Positions 54,850-63,066 of a stretch of DNA of 64,000 nt are shown piece after piece; the first letter of the stretch is position 1, and every line of letters begins with the position of its first letter. Source of the DNA: Flaviflagellibacter rhizophilus (GTDB lineage: Bacteria > Pseudomonadota > Alphaproteobacteria > Rhizobiales > Methylopilaceae); NCBI RefSeq assembly GCF_033898525.1, contig NZ_JAXAFJ010000003.1, positions 186,001-250,000 on the forward strand. Direction: 5' to 3'. The notes beneath the pieces were generated by a model. It ran no database searches, was not told where the DNA came from, and worked only from the letters and a program-made list of their open reading frames with translations. The translations under genes were made by a program, and so were the position numbers.

Positions 54850-55626
54850 TCAGGCCGCCGCGAAGTCGTTCTTGCGGGTGGCCCAGCCGGTGACACGGCT
54901 TTCGATGAGCGAGAAGGCGACGTAGAGGGCGACGCCCAGCGCCGCGAGGATGAAGAGGCCGGCGAAGACCAGCGGCACGTCGAAATTGGACGACGCGCTC
55001 ATCATCACATTGCCGATGCCGCGGTTGGAGGCGACGGTCTCGGCCAGCACCGTTCCGACGAAGGCGTAGGTGATGGCGACCTTCAGCGAGGCGAAGAAGA
55101 AGGGCATCGTGCGCGGCAGCCCGACATTCCACAGGATATCGAGCTTGGAGGCGCCGAGCGCCTTCAGCACGTCCTCCATCTCAGGCTCGGTGGTGGCGAG
55201 GCCCGTCGCGATGTTGACGACGATGGGGAAGAAGCAGATCGACAGCGAGGTCAGCACCGCCGGCACCGTTCCGGAGCCGAACCACAGGACGAAGATAGGC
55301 ACGACGGCCACCTTGGGGATGGACGAGAAGCCGATCAGCAGCGGGTAGGCGGTGTCGTAGGCAACGCGCGAGACGCCGATCACCGCGCCGAGCAGCACGC
55401 CCAGCGCCACGCCCAGCACGAAGCCGACCATGGTGGTCATCACCGTCTGGACGATGTGCGGCCACAGGATGGGCAGGCGCGCGATGAGCGTGTCGAACAC
55501 CTGGGTCGGGCGAGGCAAGATCAGGTCGGACATTCCGGATACGAGGCAGAACACCTCCCAGGCGACGAAGAAACCGACGATGAGCAGGCCGGCCCAGACC
55601 TTCTGCTTCAGACGAAGATCGTTCAT
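54850..55626 (-). CDS. ABC transporter permease (NitT/TauT type)
   Basis: The 258-residue protein has about six membrane spans, with the EAA-type loop ALGASKLDILWNVGLPRTMPFF and the SIPKVAVVPIFVLWFG segment of SsuC/TauC-type permeases. ATG overlaps the ATPase stop as ATGA. It forms an importer with the adjacent ATPase and substrate-binding protein. Confidence 0.9.
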   Translation of the reverse strand: MNDLRLKQKVWAGLLIVGFFVAWEVFCLVSGMSDLILPRPTQVFDTLIARLPILWPHIVQTVMTTMVGFVLGVALGVLLGAVIGVSRVAYDTAYPLLIGFSSIPKVAVVPIFVLWFGSGTVPAVLTSLSICFFPIVVNIATGLATTEPEMEDVLKALGASKLDILWNVGLPRTMPFFFASLKVAITYAFVGTVLAETVASNRGIGNVMMSASSNFDVPLVFAGLFILAALGVALYVAFSLIESRVTGWATRKNDFAAA

Positions 55627-56471
55627 GACGCCACCGCTGGCTGGGAGGAGGTGCGCGCCTCGACGATGAGGGCACGCAGGCGCAGGTTGAGCGCCACGAA
55701 ATCTGGTTCGAAAGTCTGGGCGACGGTGCGCGGGCGCGGGAACTCCACGGGGCTGTCGTCGATGACGCGGCCCGGCCGCGCGCTCATCACGCAGATGCGG
55801 CTGGCGAGGACGCCCGCCTCGCGCAGATCGTGCGTGACCAGGAGAACGGTCGGCCGGTGGGTGAGCCACAGATCCTGCAGGATCATCCACAGTTCTTCGC
55901 GGGTGAACTGGTCAAGAGCGCCAAACGGCTCGTCGAGGAGAAGGAGGCGTGGCTCGTGGATCAGCGCCCGGCAGAGATTGGCGCGCTGAAGCATCCCGCC
56001 GGAAAGCTGCCAGGGATAACTCTTGGCAAAGCCCTTCAGGCCGACCTGTTCCAGCAGGGCGTGTGCGCGGTCGCGGAACTCGCCGCGCTTCTTCGCCCGG
56101 AACTCGGAGCGGAACGGCTGCACGATCTTGAGCGGCAGCATGATGTTCTGCTCGATGGTCATCCACGGCAGCATGGTCGGGTTCTGGAAGGCCATGCCGA
56201 TGCGCAGCGCCTTGGCCGCCACTTCGCGCCCGCCCACGATCACGGCGCCCTCGGTCGGCTGGATCAAGCCGCTCGCAAGCCGCAGGATGGTGGACTTGCC
56301 GCAGCCGGACGGGCCGACGAGCGCGACAAACTCCCCGTCAGGGATGCGCATGGTGGTGGCGGACAGCGCTGCAACCCGCTCATTGCCACGGCCGAAGGTG
56401 ACGCCGGCGCCGGACAGTTCGATGGCGGTCTGGTGCGGGGTGCCTGTTTGTTGATGTTGCATGCTGCTCAT
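55623..56471 (-). CDS. ABC transporter ATP-binding protein (NitT/TauT type)
   Basis: The protein (282 residues from 56471) has Walker A GPSGCGKST, signature LSGGMLQR, Walker B LLLLDEPFGALD and switch His in LVTHDLREA. Possible ATG starts lie at 56489, 56471 and 56462, and none has a strong ribosome site. The first one overlaps the TGCATGCA palindrome, so a later start is preferred. It is the first gene of the importer operon and is divergent from gntR. Confidence 0.85.
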   Translation of the reverse strand: MSSMQHQQTGTPHQTAIELSGAGVTFGRGNERVAALSATTMRIPDGEFVALVGPSGCGKSTILRLASGLIQPTEGAVIVGGREVAAKALRIGMAFQNPTMLPWMTIEQNIMLPLKIVQPFRSEFRAKKRGEFRDRAHALLEQVGLKGFAKSYPWQLSGGMLQRANLCRALIHEPRLLLLDEPFGALDQFTREELWMILQDLWLTHRPTVLLVTHDLREAGVLASRICVMSARPGRVIDDSPVEFPRPRTVAQTFEPDFVALNLRLRALIVEARTSSQPAVAS

Positions 56472-56480
56472 GACGAGAAG

Positions 56481-56488
56481 TGCATGCA
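56481..56488. promoter_or_regulatory. TGCATGCA palindrome, candidate GntR operator site 1
   Basis: A perfect 8-bp palindrome lies between the divergent ABC ATPase and GntR genes, inside AAGTGCATGCA on the plus strand. The same 11-mer occurs at site 2 in opposite orientation. Short perfect palindromes of this kind are typical operator cores of GntR family regulators. Confidence 0.6.
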
Positions 56489-56572
56489 AGCAGGATGCCA
56501 GTTTGCGCGGAGCCGCTTGCGGGTGGAGCGTTCGCGGCGCTATCTAAAAGGAGAAATGAAGGGGACCGGGCA

Positions 56573-57301
56573 TTGGCAGGAGAACGCGAAGGCGACGGCA
56601 AGAGGGGGGATCGCGTCAGCCCTATCTGTCGCGCGCTGCGCCGCGCCATCATCGAGCAGGCCCTGAAGCCGGGCACCAAGCTGCCGGAAGATGCGCTCGG
56701 CGAGCGCTTCGGAGTGAGCCGCACCATCGCGCGCCATGCGCTGGGGCAGCTTGCGGCCGAGGGTCTGGTCGAACTGCGGAGAAACCGCATCGCGGTGGTC
56801 GCGACGCCGAGCTGGCAGGAGGCGCGCGACGCATTCGATGTTCGCGTTGAGCTGGAGCGCCTCGTCGTCCGCCAGCTTGCCGGACAATTGAGCAAGGCGC
56901 AGATCGCCGCGCTGCATTCCCATGTCGATGCGGAGGAGGCCGCGCATGGCGGCCCGAACCCGATCTCGATCCGCCTCGCGACAGAGTTCCACATCCTGCT
57001 GGCGGAGATGACGCAGAGCCCCATTTTGATCCGCTATGTCGGCGAAATCTCCTACCGCTGCTGCCTGACGCTTTCGCTGTTCAGCCGGCCGCATTCATCG
57101 GAATGCGCGGTGAACGAACACCGCGAAATCATCCGCGCTTTGGAAGAGGGCAATGCCGAGCACGCGATCACGTTGATGCAGCACCACATCGAGGCGGTTG
57201 CCGACCGCGCGCTGCTTCAGTCCGGCAAGGCCCGGGACTTGGACATCATGGACATCCTGGCCCCCTACGCCGAGGACAGCCGAAGGGTAGCGGCGGGTTA
57301 G
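56573..57301 (+). CDS. GntR family transcriptional regulator (FCD subfamily)
   Basis: The protein (242 residues from TTG) has an N-terminal winged helix (ICRALRRAIIEQALKPGTKLPEDALGERFGVSRTIARHAL) and an FCD-type helical ligand domain with His residues near the end (EHREIIRALEEG, MQHHIEAV). TTG at 56573 has AAGGGG 8 nt upstream and gives the usual length. An ATG at 56480 would start inside the shared promoter. It probably regulates the divergent importer operon and the deaminase gene further on. Confidence 0.85.
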   Translation: MAGEREGDGKRGDRVSPICRALRRAIIEQALKPGTKLPEDALGERFGVSRTIARHALGQLAAEGLVELRRNRIAVVATPSWQEARDAFDVRVELERLVVRQLAGQLSKAQIAALHSHVDAEEAAHGGPNPISIRLATEFHILLAEMTQSPILIRYVGEISYRCCLTLSLFSRPHSSECAVNEHREIIRALEEGNAEHAITLMQHHIEAVADRALLQSGKARDLDIMDILAPYAEDSRRVAAG

Positions 57302-57326
57302 GCGATATTCCAACGAGCGTGCGAGG

Positions 57327-57425
57327 CCGGAACCCATACGCTCTGAGCCTCGATTGCGCTGGGCCTCTCCCTGCGAGGAAGGAGCCGCTTCCTCACGGCG
57401 TATGGGTCCCGGCCTGCGCCGGGAC
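57327..57425. repeat. Nested palindromic intergenic repeat
   Basis: Arms CCGGAACCCATACGC (57327-57341) and GCGTATGGGTCCCGG (57398-57412) pair with one mismatch. Inside is a perfect hairpin GAGGAAG/CTTCCTC (57375-57394), and the right arm also joins GTCCCGG-CCTGCG-CCGGGAC (57406-57425). Elements of this style recur in intergenic regions of Hyphomicrobiales. It lies between convergent genes, so it may also terminate transcription. Confidence 0.7.
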
Positions 57426-57463
57426 GCACGAATGTCTGCGGCTCCATCCAGACAGAAGGCGGT

Positions 57464-57865
57464 TTAGGGCTCGACCAGCCCGTGGGCGACCAACAGGCGT
57501 TCGGCGCTGTCGTTCCAGACATCCATCTTGACGATCATTCCGTCGCGCACGACGAAGCGGTCGACATACCGGTTGCCTTCGAACGGGGTGCCGTCCAGCC
57601 ATTCCCCGTAGAGTGTGCCGACGCTGTAGACCACCGTCTCCCCATCGCCCGGAGCGACATCGAAGCGATCCATGCGCTTCTTCACCCACTTGTAGCGGCC
57701 GGCATTGAACGCCGTGGGGCCACGGGGATGATCGAAAATCCGCCCTCCGGTAAAGGTGATCTCGGTTCCCGGCTTCATATAGGCCGCCGCCGCATCCGGA
57801 TCGGGGATCATGCTGGCGGTGAGATAGGCGCGCACGATTTCGGCGTCTGGCGTGTTGCTGGTCAT
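57464..57865 (-). CDS. NTF2-like (SnoaL-type) protein
   Basis: The 133-residue protein has the cone-shaped NTF2-like pattern, starting with an AYLTASMIPDPDAAAAYM helix pair and ending with strand motifs YVDRFVVRDGMIVKMDVWND. Such proteins can be small enzymes or binding proteins, and the substrate is not evident. It is divergent from the cytosine deaminase-like gene and shares its control region, so it may be in the same pathway. Confidence 0.78.
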   Translation of the reverse strand: MTSNTPDAEIVRAYLTASMIPDPDAAAAYMKPGTEITFTGGRIFDHPRGPTAFNAGRYKWVKKRMDRFDVAPGDGETVVYSVGTLYGEWLDGTPFEGNRYVDRFVVRDGMIVKMDVWNDSAERLLVAHGLVEP

Positions 57866-57907
57866 GGGGCTCTCCTTTGGGCGGAGGTTAGCTTCTCATC
57901 CGTAACA

Positions 57908-57915
57908 TGCATGCA
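57908..57915. promoter_or_regulatory. TGCATGCA palindrome, candidate GntR operator site 2
   Basis: The palindrome lies in the 143-bp gap between the divergent NTF2-like and deaminase genes. The minus strand reads AAGTGCATGCA, the same 11-mer as site 1. I noticed no third copy of the 8-mer in the window, but I could not run an exhaustive search. Confidence 0.6.
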
Positions 57916-58008
57916 CTTTCATTCGGCAAGTTTGCGCAATTTATGGGCGGTGTGGCTGCCGGGAGTTCCGCTATTGTGACGTCACCACCCGCAATCTCGT
58001 GACGGGAC

Positions 58009-59262
58009 ATGCCGCTTCAACTCCTGCTTCGCGACGTCTGCCTGCTGGACCGCATCGGCCGCTTCGATATCGGCGTCGCGGACGGCCGCATCGTGGACAT
58101 CGCTCCCGGCATAGCCGGCGACCATCCGCACCTCGACCTCGGTGGCGCGCTCATCATCCCCGCCTTCGTCGATAGCCATGTGCATCTCGACAAGGCGTGC
58201 CTTCTCGACCGCTGCGATCCCGCGCTCGGCGACCTTTCCGCAGCCATCGCCGCCGTGTCCCGCCTGAAGGAGGGGTTCACCGAGGAGGATGTCTATGCGC
58301 GCGGCGCCCGTGTGCTCGAAAGCGCCATCGTCCATGGCACCACCCATATGCGGACGCATCTGGAGATCGACCCCACGGTGGGCCTGCGAAGTTTCGCAGC
58401 CGTGCGGCGCCTCAAGCGCGACTATGCCTGGGCGCTCGATCTTGAGATCTGCGTCTTCCCGCAGGAGGGGCTGACGAACCTGCCCGGGACCGAAGATCTG
58501 CTGATCCAGGCCATCGAGGCCGGCGCGGACCTGCTCGGCGGCTGTCCCTATACGGACACCGATCCCGCAAGGCAGATCGAGATCCTTTTCAGCCTCGCGG
58601 GCCGCTACGATCTCGACCTCGACTTTCATCTCGACTTCGATCTCGATCCATCCTGGATGCATCTTGACCTGATCTGCACCGCAACCGAACGGGCAAAGTG
58701 GGGCGGGCGGGTGGCGATCGGGCATGTAACCAAGCTATCCGCCGTGCCGCCTGAAATGCTCGAGGCGATCGCGCGGCGGCTTGCCGAATGCGGTGTCGCG
58801 GTGACGGTGCTTCCGGCAACGGACCTGTACCTGATGGGGCGCGCATGCAGCCACGATGTGCCGCGTGGGCTGACGCCGGCCCATCGGCTGATGGCGCACG
58901 GCGTCAACTGCTCCGTGGCCACGAACAATGTGCTGAACCCGTTCACGCCCTTCGGCGATGCCTCGCTGATGCGGATGGCGAACTTCTACGCCAATGTCGC
59001 ACAGGTCGATCCGGCAGGTTTCCGCACCTGCCTCGATCTTGTCACCACGGCCCCCGCACGTTTGATGAACCTGGAGCACTACGGCGTGCATGTCGGTGCC
59101 GCTGCTGATTTCGTCGCGCTCCGGACGGCGGACGCGATCACCGCGGTCGCAGAAGGGGCGGCGCCCGTGGCAGGCTTCAAGGCCGGCCGGCAAACCTTCG
59201 CAAGGACGGCGCCGCAGGTGTTCAGGCCGGTCCGCAGTACAACTGCCGACATGCCCCTCTGA
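58009..59262 (+). CDS. Cytosine deaminase-like amidohydrolase
   Basis: The 417-residue protein has the CodA-type pattern: DSHVHLDKACLL (HxH), a later DFHLDFDLDPS segment with metal or base ligands, GHVTKLS and a PxxxxATNNVLNPFTPFGD region. It resembles cytosine deaminase and related N-substituted ring deaminases. Within its cluster it would act on the imported compound or on the product of the other amidohydrolase. Exact substrate is unknown. Confidence 0.83.
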   Translation: MPLQLLLRDVCLLDRIGRFDIGVADGRIVDIAPGIAGDHPHLDLGGALIIPAFVDSHVHLDKACLLDRCDPALGDLSAAIAAVSRLKEGFTEEDVYARGARVLESAIVHGTTHMRTHLEIDPTVGLRSFAAVRRLKRDYAWALDLEICVFPQEGLTNLPGTEDLLIQAIEAGADLLGGCPYTDTDPARQIEILFSLAGRYDLDLDFHLDFDLDPSWMHLDLICTATERAKWGGRVAIGHVTKLSAVPPEMLEAIARRLAECGVAVTVLPATDLYLMGRACSHDVPRGLTPAHRLMAHGVNCSVATNNVLNPFTPFGDASLMRMANFYANVAQVDPAGFRTCLDLVTTAPARLMNLEHYGVHVGAAADFVALRTADAITAVAEGAAPVAGFKAGRQTFARTAPQVFRPVRSTTADMPL

Positions 59263-59307
59263 GGCGAAGACGTCGCCGGGTGCCTGAAAGGTGTCGGCCG
59301 CCATTCA

Positions 59308-59571
59308 TCATGAGGTGCGTTCGATCTCCGCAGGGGAGCCGCTGAAGACCAGGGCGCCCGGTACGGCTTCGAAGGCCACCCGTGTCGGTGCCCCATCCTT
59401 TGCTGCAATCTGGACCTGGATCACGGTCGGAGCCGGATGCGCGGAATTGGCCCACATCAACAGGGCTCGAACGGCCGCGTCACGTGTCGCGAAGAGCTGC
59501 GGCTTCTCGGACGGCCGCTGGACCACCCAGGCTTGCCCGAGGGTTCGGATATAAGCGGTTCGTGTTTCCAT
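59308..59571 (-). CDS. Small hypothetical protein
   Basis: The 87-residue protein starts at ATG 59569-59571, which has GGGAGG 5 nt upstream, strong support for a real gene. The sequence (TAYIRTLGQAWVVQRPSEKPQLFATRDAAVRALL) looks like a small beta-alpha domain of the DUF2188 style, but I am not sure of the family. A possible CtrA-like site (TTAA-N6-TTAA) lies 50 bp upstream at 59621-59634. Confidence 0.65.
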   Translation of the reverse strand: METRTAYIRTLGQAWVVQRPSEKPQLFATRDAAVRALLMWANSAHPAPTVIQVQIAAKDGAPTRVAFEAVPGALVFSGSPAEIERTS

Positions 59572-59838
59572 GCTGGCCTCCCTATGACGGGCATGAGAGA
59601 TCACGGCGCGATGTGCCGCCTTAACGAAGGTTAAGCCGACAGCCGATCGCGAGTGCCTGGCAGGAAATCCGGCAGACCTCGGCTGGTGATCCTCCCGGGC
59701 AACGTCCGGCCGGCTCCCGGATCAACACCGCGCATGCGAGCGTCTCGGCGCGGTTTGGAACCCTGATGGCGCTTGGCCCGGCTCTTCTGAACCGATGCCC
59801 GCCCTGACCGTTGGAAGGGCAGAAGGCGGAGGCGAACC
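59572..59838. promoter_or_regulatory. Divergent control region with a CtrA-like inverted repeat
   Basis: The 267-bp gap between two divergent small genes contains CTTAAC-GAAG-GTTAAG at 59620-59635, also readable as TTAA-N6-TTAA. I see no credible gene here. Confidence 0.4.
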
Positions 59839-60183
59839 ATGGCTCGGCAGCAAAGCAAGGCACAGAAGGAAACCGTCGCCCGGGTGATGCACGAGTTCAA
59901 GCACGGCGAACTGCGCATCAACGGCGATGGGCCCAAGGTCAAGAATCCGAAACAGGCCATCGCCATCGGCCTTCGCGAAGCCGGCGCCTCGAACCAGGAG
60001 ACCCCGAAGAAGAACCGGGAGAGCCTGAAGAAGACGAAAGCCAAGGAGCGCCATGGAGACACGGCGAAGGCCGCAAAAGAGGGCGGTGAAACCAAGTCCG
60101 ACCTCTATGCCGAGGCACAAGCCCGCAACATTCCCGGACGATCCAAGATGTCGAAGAGCGAGCTTAAGCGGGCGCTGCGGTAA
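59839..60183 (+). CDS. DUF6496 protein with C-terminal SAP-like segment
   Basis: The 114-residue basic protein has the DUF6496 core (ETVARVMHEFKHGEL, then VKNPKQAIAIGLREAGAS), a Lys-rich middle and a C-terminal segment, LYAEAQARNIPGRSKMSKSEL, that resembles SAP or Rho-N type helix-turn-helix units. The charge and tail suggest nucleic acid binding. The function is unknown. Confidence 0.75.
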   Translation: MARQQSKAQKETVARVMHEFKHGELRINGDGPKVKNPKQAIAIGLREAGASNQETPKKNRESLKKTKAKERHGDTAKAAKEGGETKSDLYAEAQARNIPGRSKMSKSELKRALR

Positions 60184-60238
60184 GTTGTCCCTGAGCTTCA
60201 CCGGGACCTATCGATGAATCTGAAATCGGGCGGTGAAC

Positions 60239-60252
60239 TAAACCTTTGTTAA
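60239..60252. promoter_or_regulatory. CtrA-like TAAA-N6-TTAA element upstream of the Crp-like gene
   Basis: TAAACCTTTGTTAA lies 84 bp before the Crp-like start. Its reverse complement reads TTAACAAAGGTTTA, close to the element at 59621. It resembles a CtrA site with six rather than seven spacer bases, so the assignment is tentative. Confidence 0.35.
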
Positions 60253-60335
60253 GGCCGCCGGGATCGTAGAGCCGGAATATGGGTGGAGAAGTCGTGGCTC
60301 GTGCAGGGCCATCGAATGTTTCCAGCGAGGTTCCC

Positions 60336-61112
60336 ATGGACGATCTCGGCACCACGAACAAGCTCCTCAACCTTCTCGGCGATGAGGATGCTGCTCGCTT
60401 CCGCCCTTTCCTGCAGCGGGTGGAATTGCCTCTTCGAAGCGTTCTGCAGGAGCCTGGCAGCCCCATCCGGCACATACATTTCTTCGAGCGAGGCATCGCG
60501 TCCGTGATCGCGGCGTCGGGCCATGAGGAGATCGAGGTCGGGCTTCTCGGCAATGAGGCGATGAGCGGTTTGCAGGTCCTCTCCGGACTGGCCACGTCCT
60601 CTCACAAGGTCCTTGTGCAGATCCCCGCATCCGCCCTGCGCATCGAGCGGGAGAACTTTCTCGATCTGATCGAGAGGTGCAACGAGGCGCGCGATCTGTT
60701 CCTGAAATTCAGGGAATGTTTCGCGATACAGGTGGAGCAAACCGCTCTTGCGAATGGCCGCTACAACATCGAACCCCGGCTCGCGCGCTGGCTTCTCATG
60801 TGCCAGGACCGCCTGGGCGAGGACGAGATCCGCATCACCCATGAGACGCTGGCTCTGATGCTTGGTGTCCGGCGCGCAGGTGTGACGACGGCCCTCCACG
60901 TCCTCGAGGGCGACAGGCTGATCAAGGCAACCCGTGGAACGGTGGTGATCCGAGATCGGGCAGCGCTTCAGGCCATTGCCGGCGAGAGCTACGGCCTTCC
61001 GGAAGCGGCCTACAAGACGATCGTCGAAAACGGCGTCGTGGCCGGAGCCAAGGACGTGCCGTCCCCCACGATCCACTCAAGCGCGGGACGGCACCAGCCG
61101 GCCATGCACTAG
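60336..61112 (+). CDS. Crp/Fnr family transcriptional regulator
   Basis: The protein (258 residues) has an N-terminal cyclic-nucleotide-binding fold (LPLRSVLQEPGSPIRHIHFFERGIASV) and a C-terminal winged helix (ITHETLALMLGVRRAGVTTALHVLE). There is no Cys cluster for an FNR iron-sulfur centre. ATG at 60336 follows GAGG at 5 nt. An ATG at 60279 adds 19 residues and is less well supported. Its ligand is unknown. Confidence 0.83.
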   Translation: MDDLGTTNKLLNLLGDEDAARFRPFLQRVELPLRSVLQEPGSPIRHIHFFERGIASVIAASGHEEIEVGLLGNEAMSGLQVLSGLATSSHKVLVQIPASALRIERENFLDLIERCNEARDLFLKFRECFAIQVEQTALANGRYNIEPRLARWLLMCQDRLGEDEIRITHETLALMLGVRRAGVTTALHVLEGDRLIKATRGTVVIRDRAALQAIAGESYGLPEAAYKTIVENGVVAGAKDVPSPTIHSSAGRHQPAMH

Positions 61113-61161
61113 CTGCAGGAGGCCGCGAGCCAGGTGCTCGCGGCAGCCATTCCCTCGCCGG

Positions 61162-61539
61162 TTAGGCGGAGCGGTGCACCTGTTCCATCACGGCACTGGC
61201 GACCTTGTCGGCCGCGACGGGCTTCTCCAGATGCGCGGCCCGCGAGAACTTCTCGGGGAACGACTCCTGCTGGTAGCCCGTGGTGAAGATGAACGGGATC
61301 GCGCGGGCATCCAGCAGCTCGGCTACCGGGAAGATCATCTCGCCACGAAGGTTCACGTCCAGGATCGCGATGTCGAGCGGTGTCTCCGCGTCGAGACAGG
61401 CAATGGCATCCGCAACGGTCGGGCACGGGCCGACGACAATGGCTCCCGCTGCCGAAAGCACGTCCCGCAGATCCTCGGCGAGCAGGTACTCATCCTCGAC
61501 CACGAGAATCCGAAGGTCTTTCAGCGCGCCGTCGCTCAT
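61162..61539 (-). CDS. Single-domain response regulator
   Basis: The 125-residue protein is a receiver domain with acidic pocket VVEDEY, phospho-acceptor Asp in IAILDVNLRGE, Thr in FTTGY and Lys in LEKPV. It has no output domain. It overlaps the upstream kinase gene as ATGA and is very likely its partner or a phosphate sink. Confidence 0.85.
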   Translation of the reverse strand: MSDGALKDLRILVVEDEYLLAEDLRDVLSAAGAIVVGPCPTVADAIACLDAETPLDIAILDVNLRGEMIFPVAELLDARAIPFIFTTGYQQESFPEKFSRAAHLEKPVAADKVASAVMEQVHRSA

Positions 61540-62957
61540 GCCTGATCCTCCAGACGCGTTTCTCCGGCGGATACGGGGACCTCGATCATGCATCGCACCC
61601 CATCCGCTCCGAACGAGTAGCTGGTCCGCGCTCCGAGCTGGTATGGCAGGGCGCGCTCGATCAATTCGCGGCCGTAGCCGCCGCCCTTTGCCTCGGCACC
61701 GAGCAAGGGCATCTCTCCGACCGAACTCTCGGTCCATTCCATGCGCAGGCGCGGAGCGTCTCCGCCGCCCGGCAGCACGTCCCATTGAACATCCAGCCGG
61801 CCATCGGCCGTCGCCAAGGCTCCATACTTGGTGGCATTGGTCGCCAGCTCGTGCAACGCCAAGGCCAGCGTCTGTACGGAGGATGACGGCAGGGGAATGC
61901 CGCGCGCGCCGCTGGTCGAAACCTGCGCGCCATTGCCTTCCTCATCGATGTCGACATGAGCCGACAATTCCTCGTGGAGCAGCGCGTCGAACGTGACCTT
62001 GCCCCCGCCGCTGCGGGAGAGAAGGCCCTGGGCACGGGCCAGCGCCTGCATCCGGTCGTCCATGCACCGCTGAAATTCCTCCAGCGACGTGCTGCCCTTG
62101 ATGGTCCGCAGCATCACGGCCTGGACGACCGACATCAGGTTGCGGGTGCGGTGCTGGAGCTCGTCCACCAGGACGCGCTGGCGCTGCTGCAATTGCAGGA
62201 TGTCGTCGACATCGGTGCACGTGCCGAGCCATTCGGCAACCGCCCCATCCTCGGTCAGCACCGGCGCCGCGCGGGTGTGAAAGTGCCGGTAGCGGCCCTC
62301 CCGGGCGTGGTAGATCCTTGCCGGGAACTCGAGCGGCTGCGCGGGATTGGCGGCGGCCCACGCCGCCTCTGCGCGCGCGCGATCATCCGGATGCAAGGCG
62401 AGCAGCCAGCCCGGTCCAAGGCTCTCTTCCCGGGAGCGCCCGGTGTAGCTGGTCCATTGCTGGCTTGACCACGTCCAGTCGCCACCGCGCCGGGAGCGCC
62501 ATGGAAGCTGCGGGATGCCTTCGATCAAGGTGCGGAAGGCAGCTTCGCTCTTGCGCAGGGCGGCGTTGATGGTGGCAAGCTCACGGGTGCGTTCCTGTAC
62601 CCTCGCCTCGAGCTGCGCGTTGGTCTGCTGGAGACTGGCATTCGCGACCTCCAGTTCCTCGGTCACGACCTGCAGCTCCTCGAACGCGACCCGCAGTTCT
62701 TCCTCCGTCTGGCTTTGCAGCGCCTCCCTGCCGAGGTCGTCCAGAGGGCTCGGTGCGGGTGAGGGCCGCTGATATGCGGCGTTCGCCAATTGCAGCTCAC
62801 GCGCGAGGACAGTCACCCGATGGAGCAGGCGGTCCCGGTCTTCGGCCAGCCGTGAATTCTCATCGAGCGACGATTCGAGGGATGTGCGCAATTGCTCGTT
62901 CTCGTCGAGCAGTCTCTGGATCTCGCCAGTCGCACCTGTAAGCTCCCGCGAATCCAT
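61536..62957 (-). CDS. HWE-family sensor histidine kinase with PAS domain
   Basis: The protein (473 residues from 62957) has an N-terminal coiled coil (about 10-150), one PAS domain (about 155-285) and an HWE/HisKA_2 kinase with phospho-acceptor His in DELQHRTRNL and N-box HELATNATKYG. No membrane span is seen, so it is cytoplasmic. The frame extends to 63050, but ATG 62955-62957 gives a clean coiled-coil start. HWE kinases are enriched in Hyphomicrobiales. It pairs with the single-domain regulator. Confidence 0.85.
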   Translation of the reverse strand: MDSRELTGATGEIQRLLDENEQLRTSLESSLDENSRLAEDRDRLLHRVTVLARELQLANAAYQRPSPAPSPLDDLGREALQSQTEEELRVAFEELQVVTEELEVANASLQQTNAQLEARVQERTRELATINAALRKSEAAFRTLIEGIPQLPWRSRRGGDWTWSSQQWTSYTGRSREESLGPGWLLALHPDDRARAEAAWAAANPAQPLEFPARIYHAREGRYRHFHTRAAPVLTEDGAVAEWLGTCTDVDDILQLQQRQRVLVDELQHRTRNLMSVVQAVMLRTIKGSTSLEEFQRCMDDRMQALARAQGLLSRSGGGKVTFDALLHEELSAHVDIDEEGNGAQVSTSGARGIPLPSSSVQTLALALHELATNATKYGALATADGRLDVQWDVLPGGGDAPRLRMEWTESSVGEMPLLGAEAKGGGYGRELIERALPYQLGARTSYSFGADGVRCMIEVPVSAGETRLEDQA

Positions 62958-63066
62958 GCCAGCATCCCGGTTCGTTCGAAGCCTGTAGAACCTGTTCCGC
63001 CACAAGCGGCTAACATGGATGCAACTCTCGAAGCTCCTGCTTCGTTTCACTTAGCTAGGAGCCACG

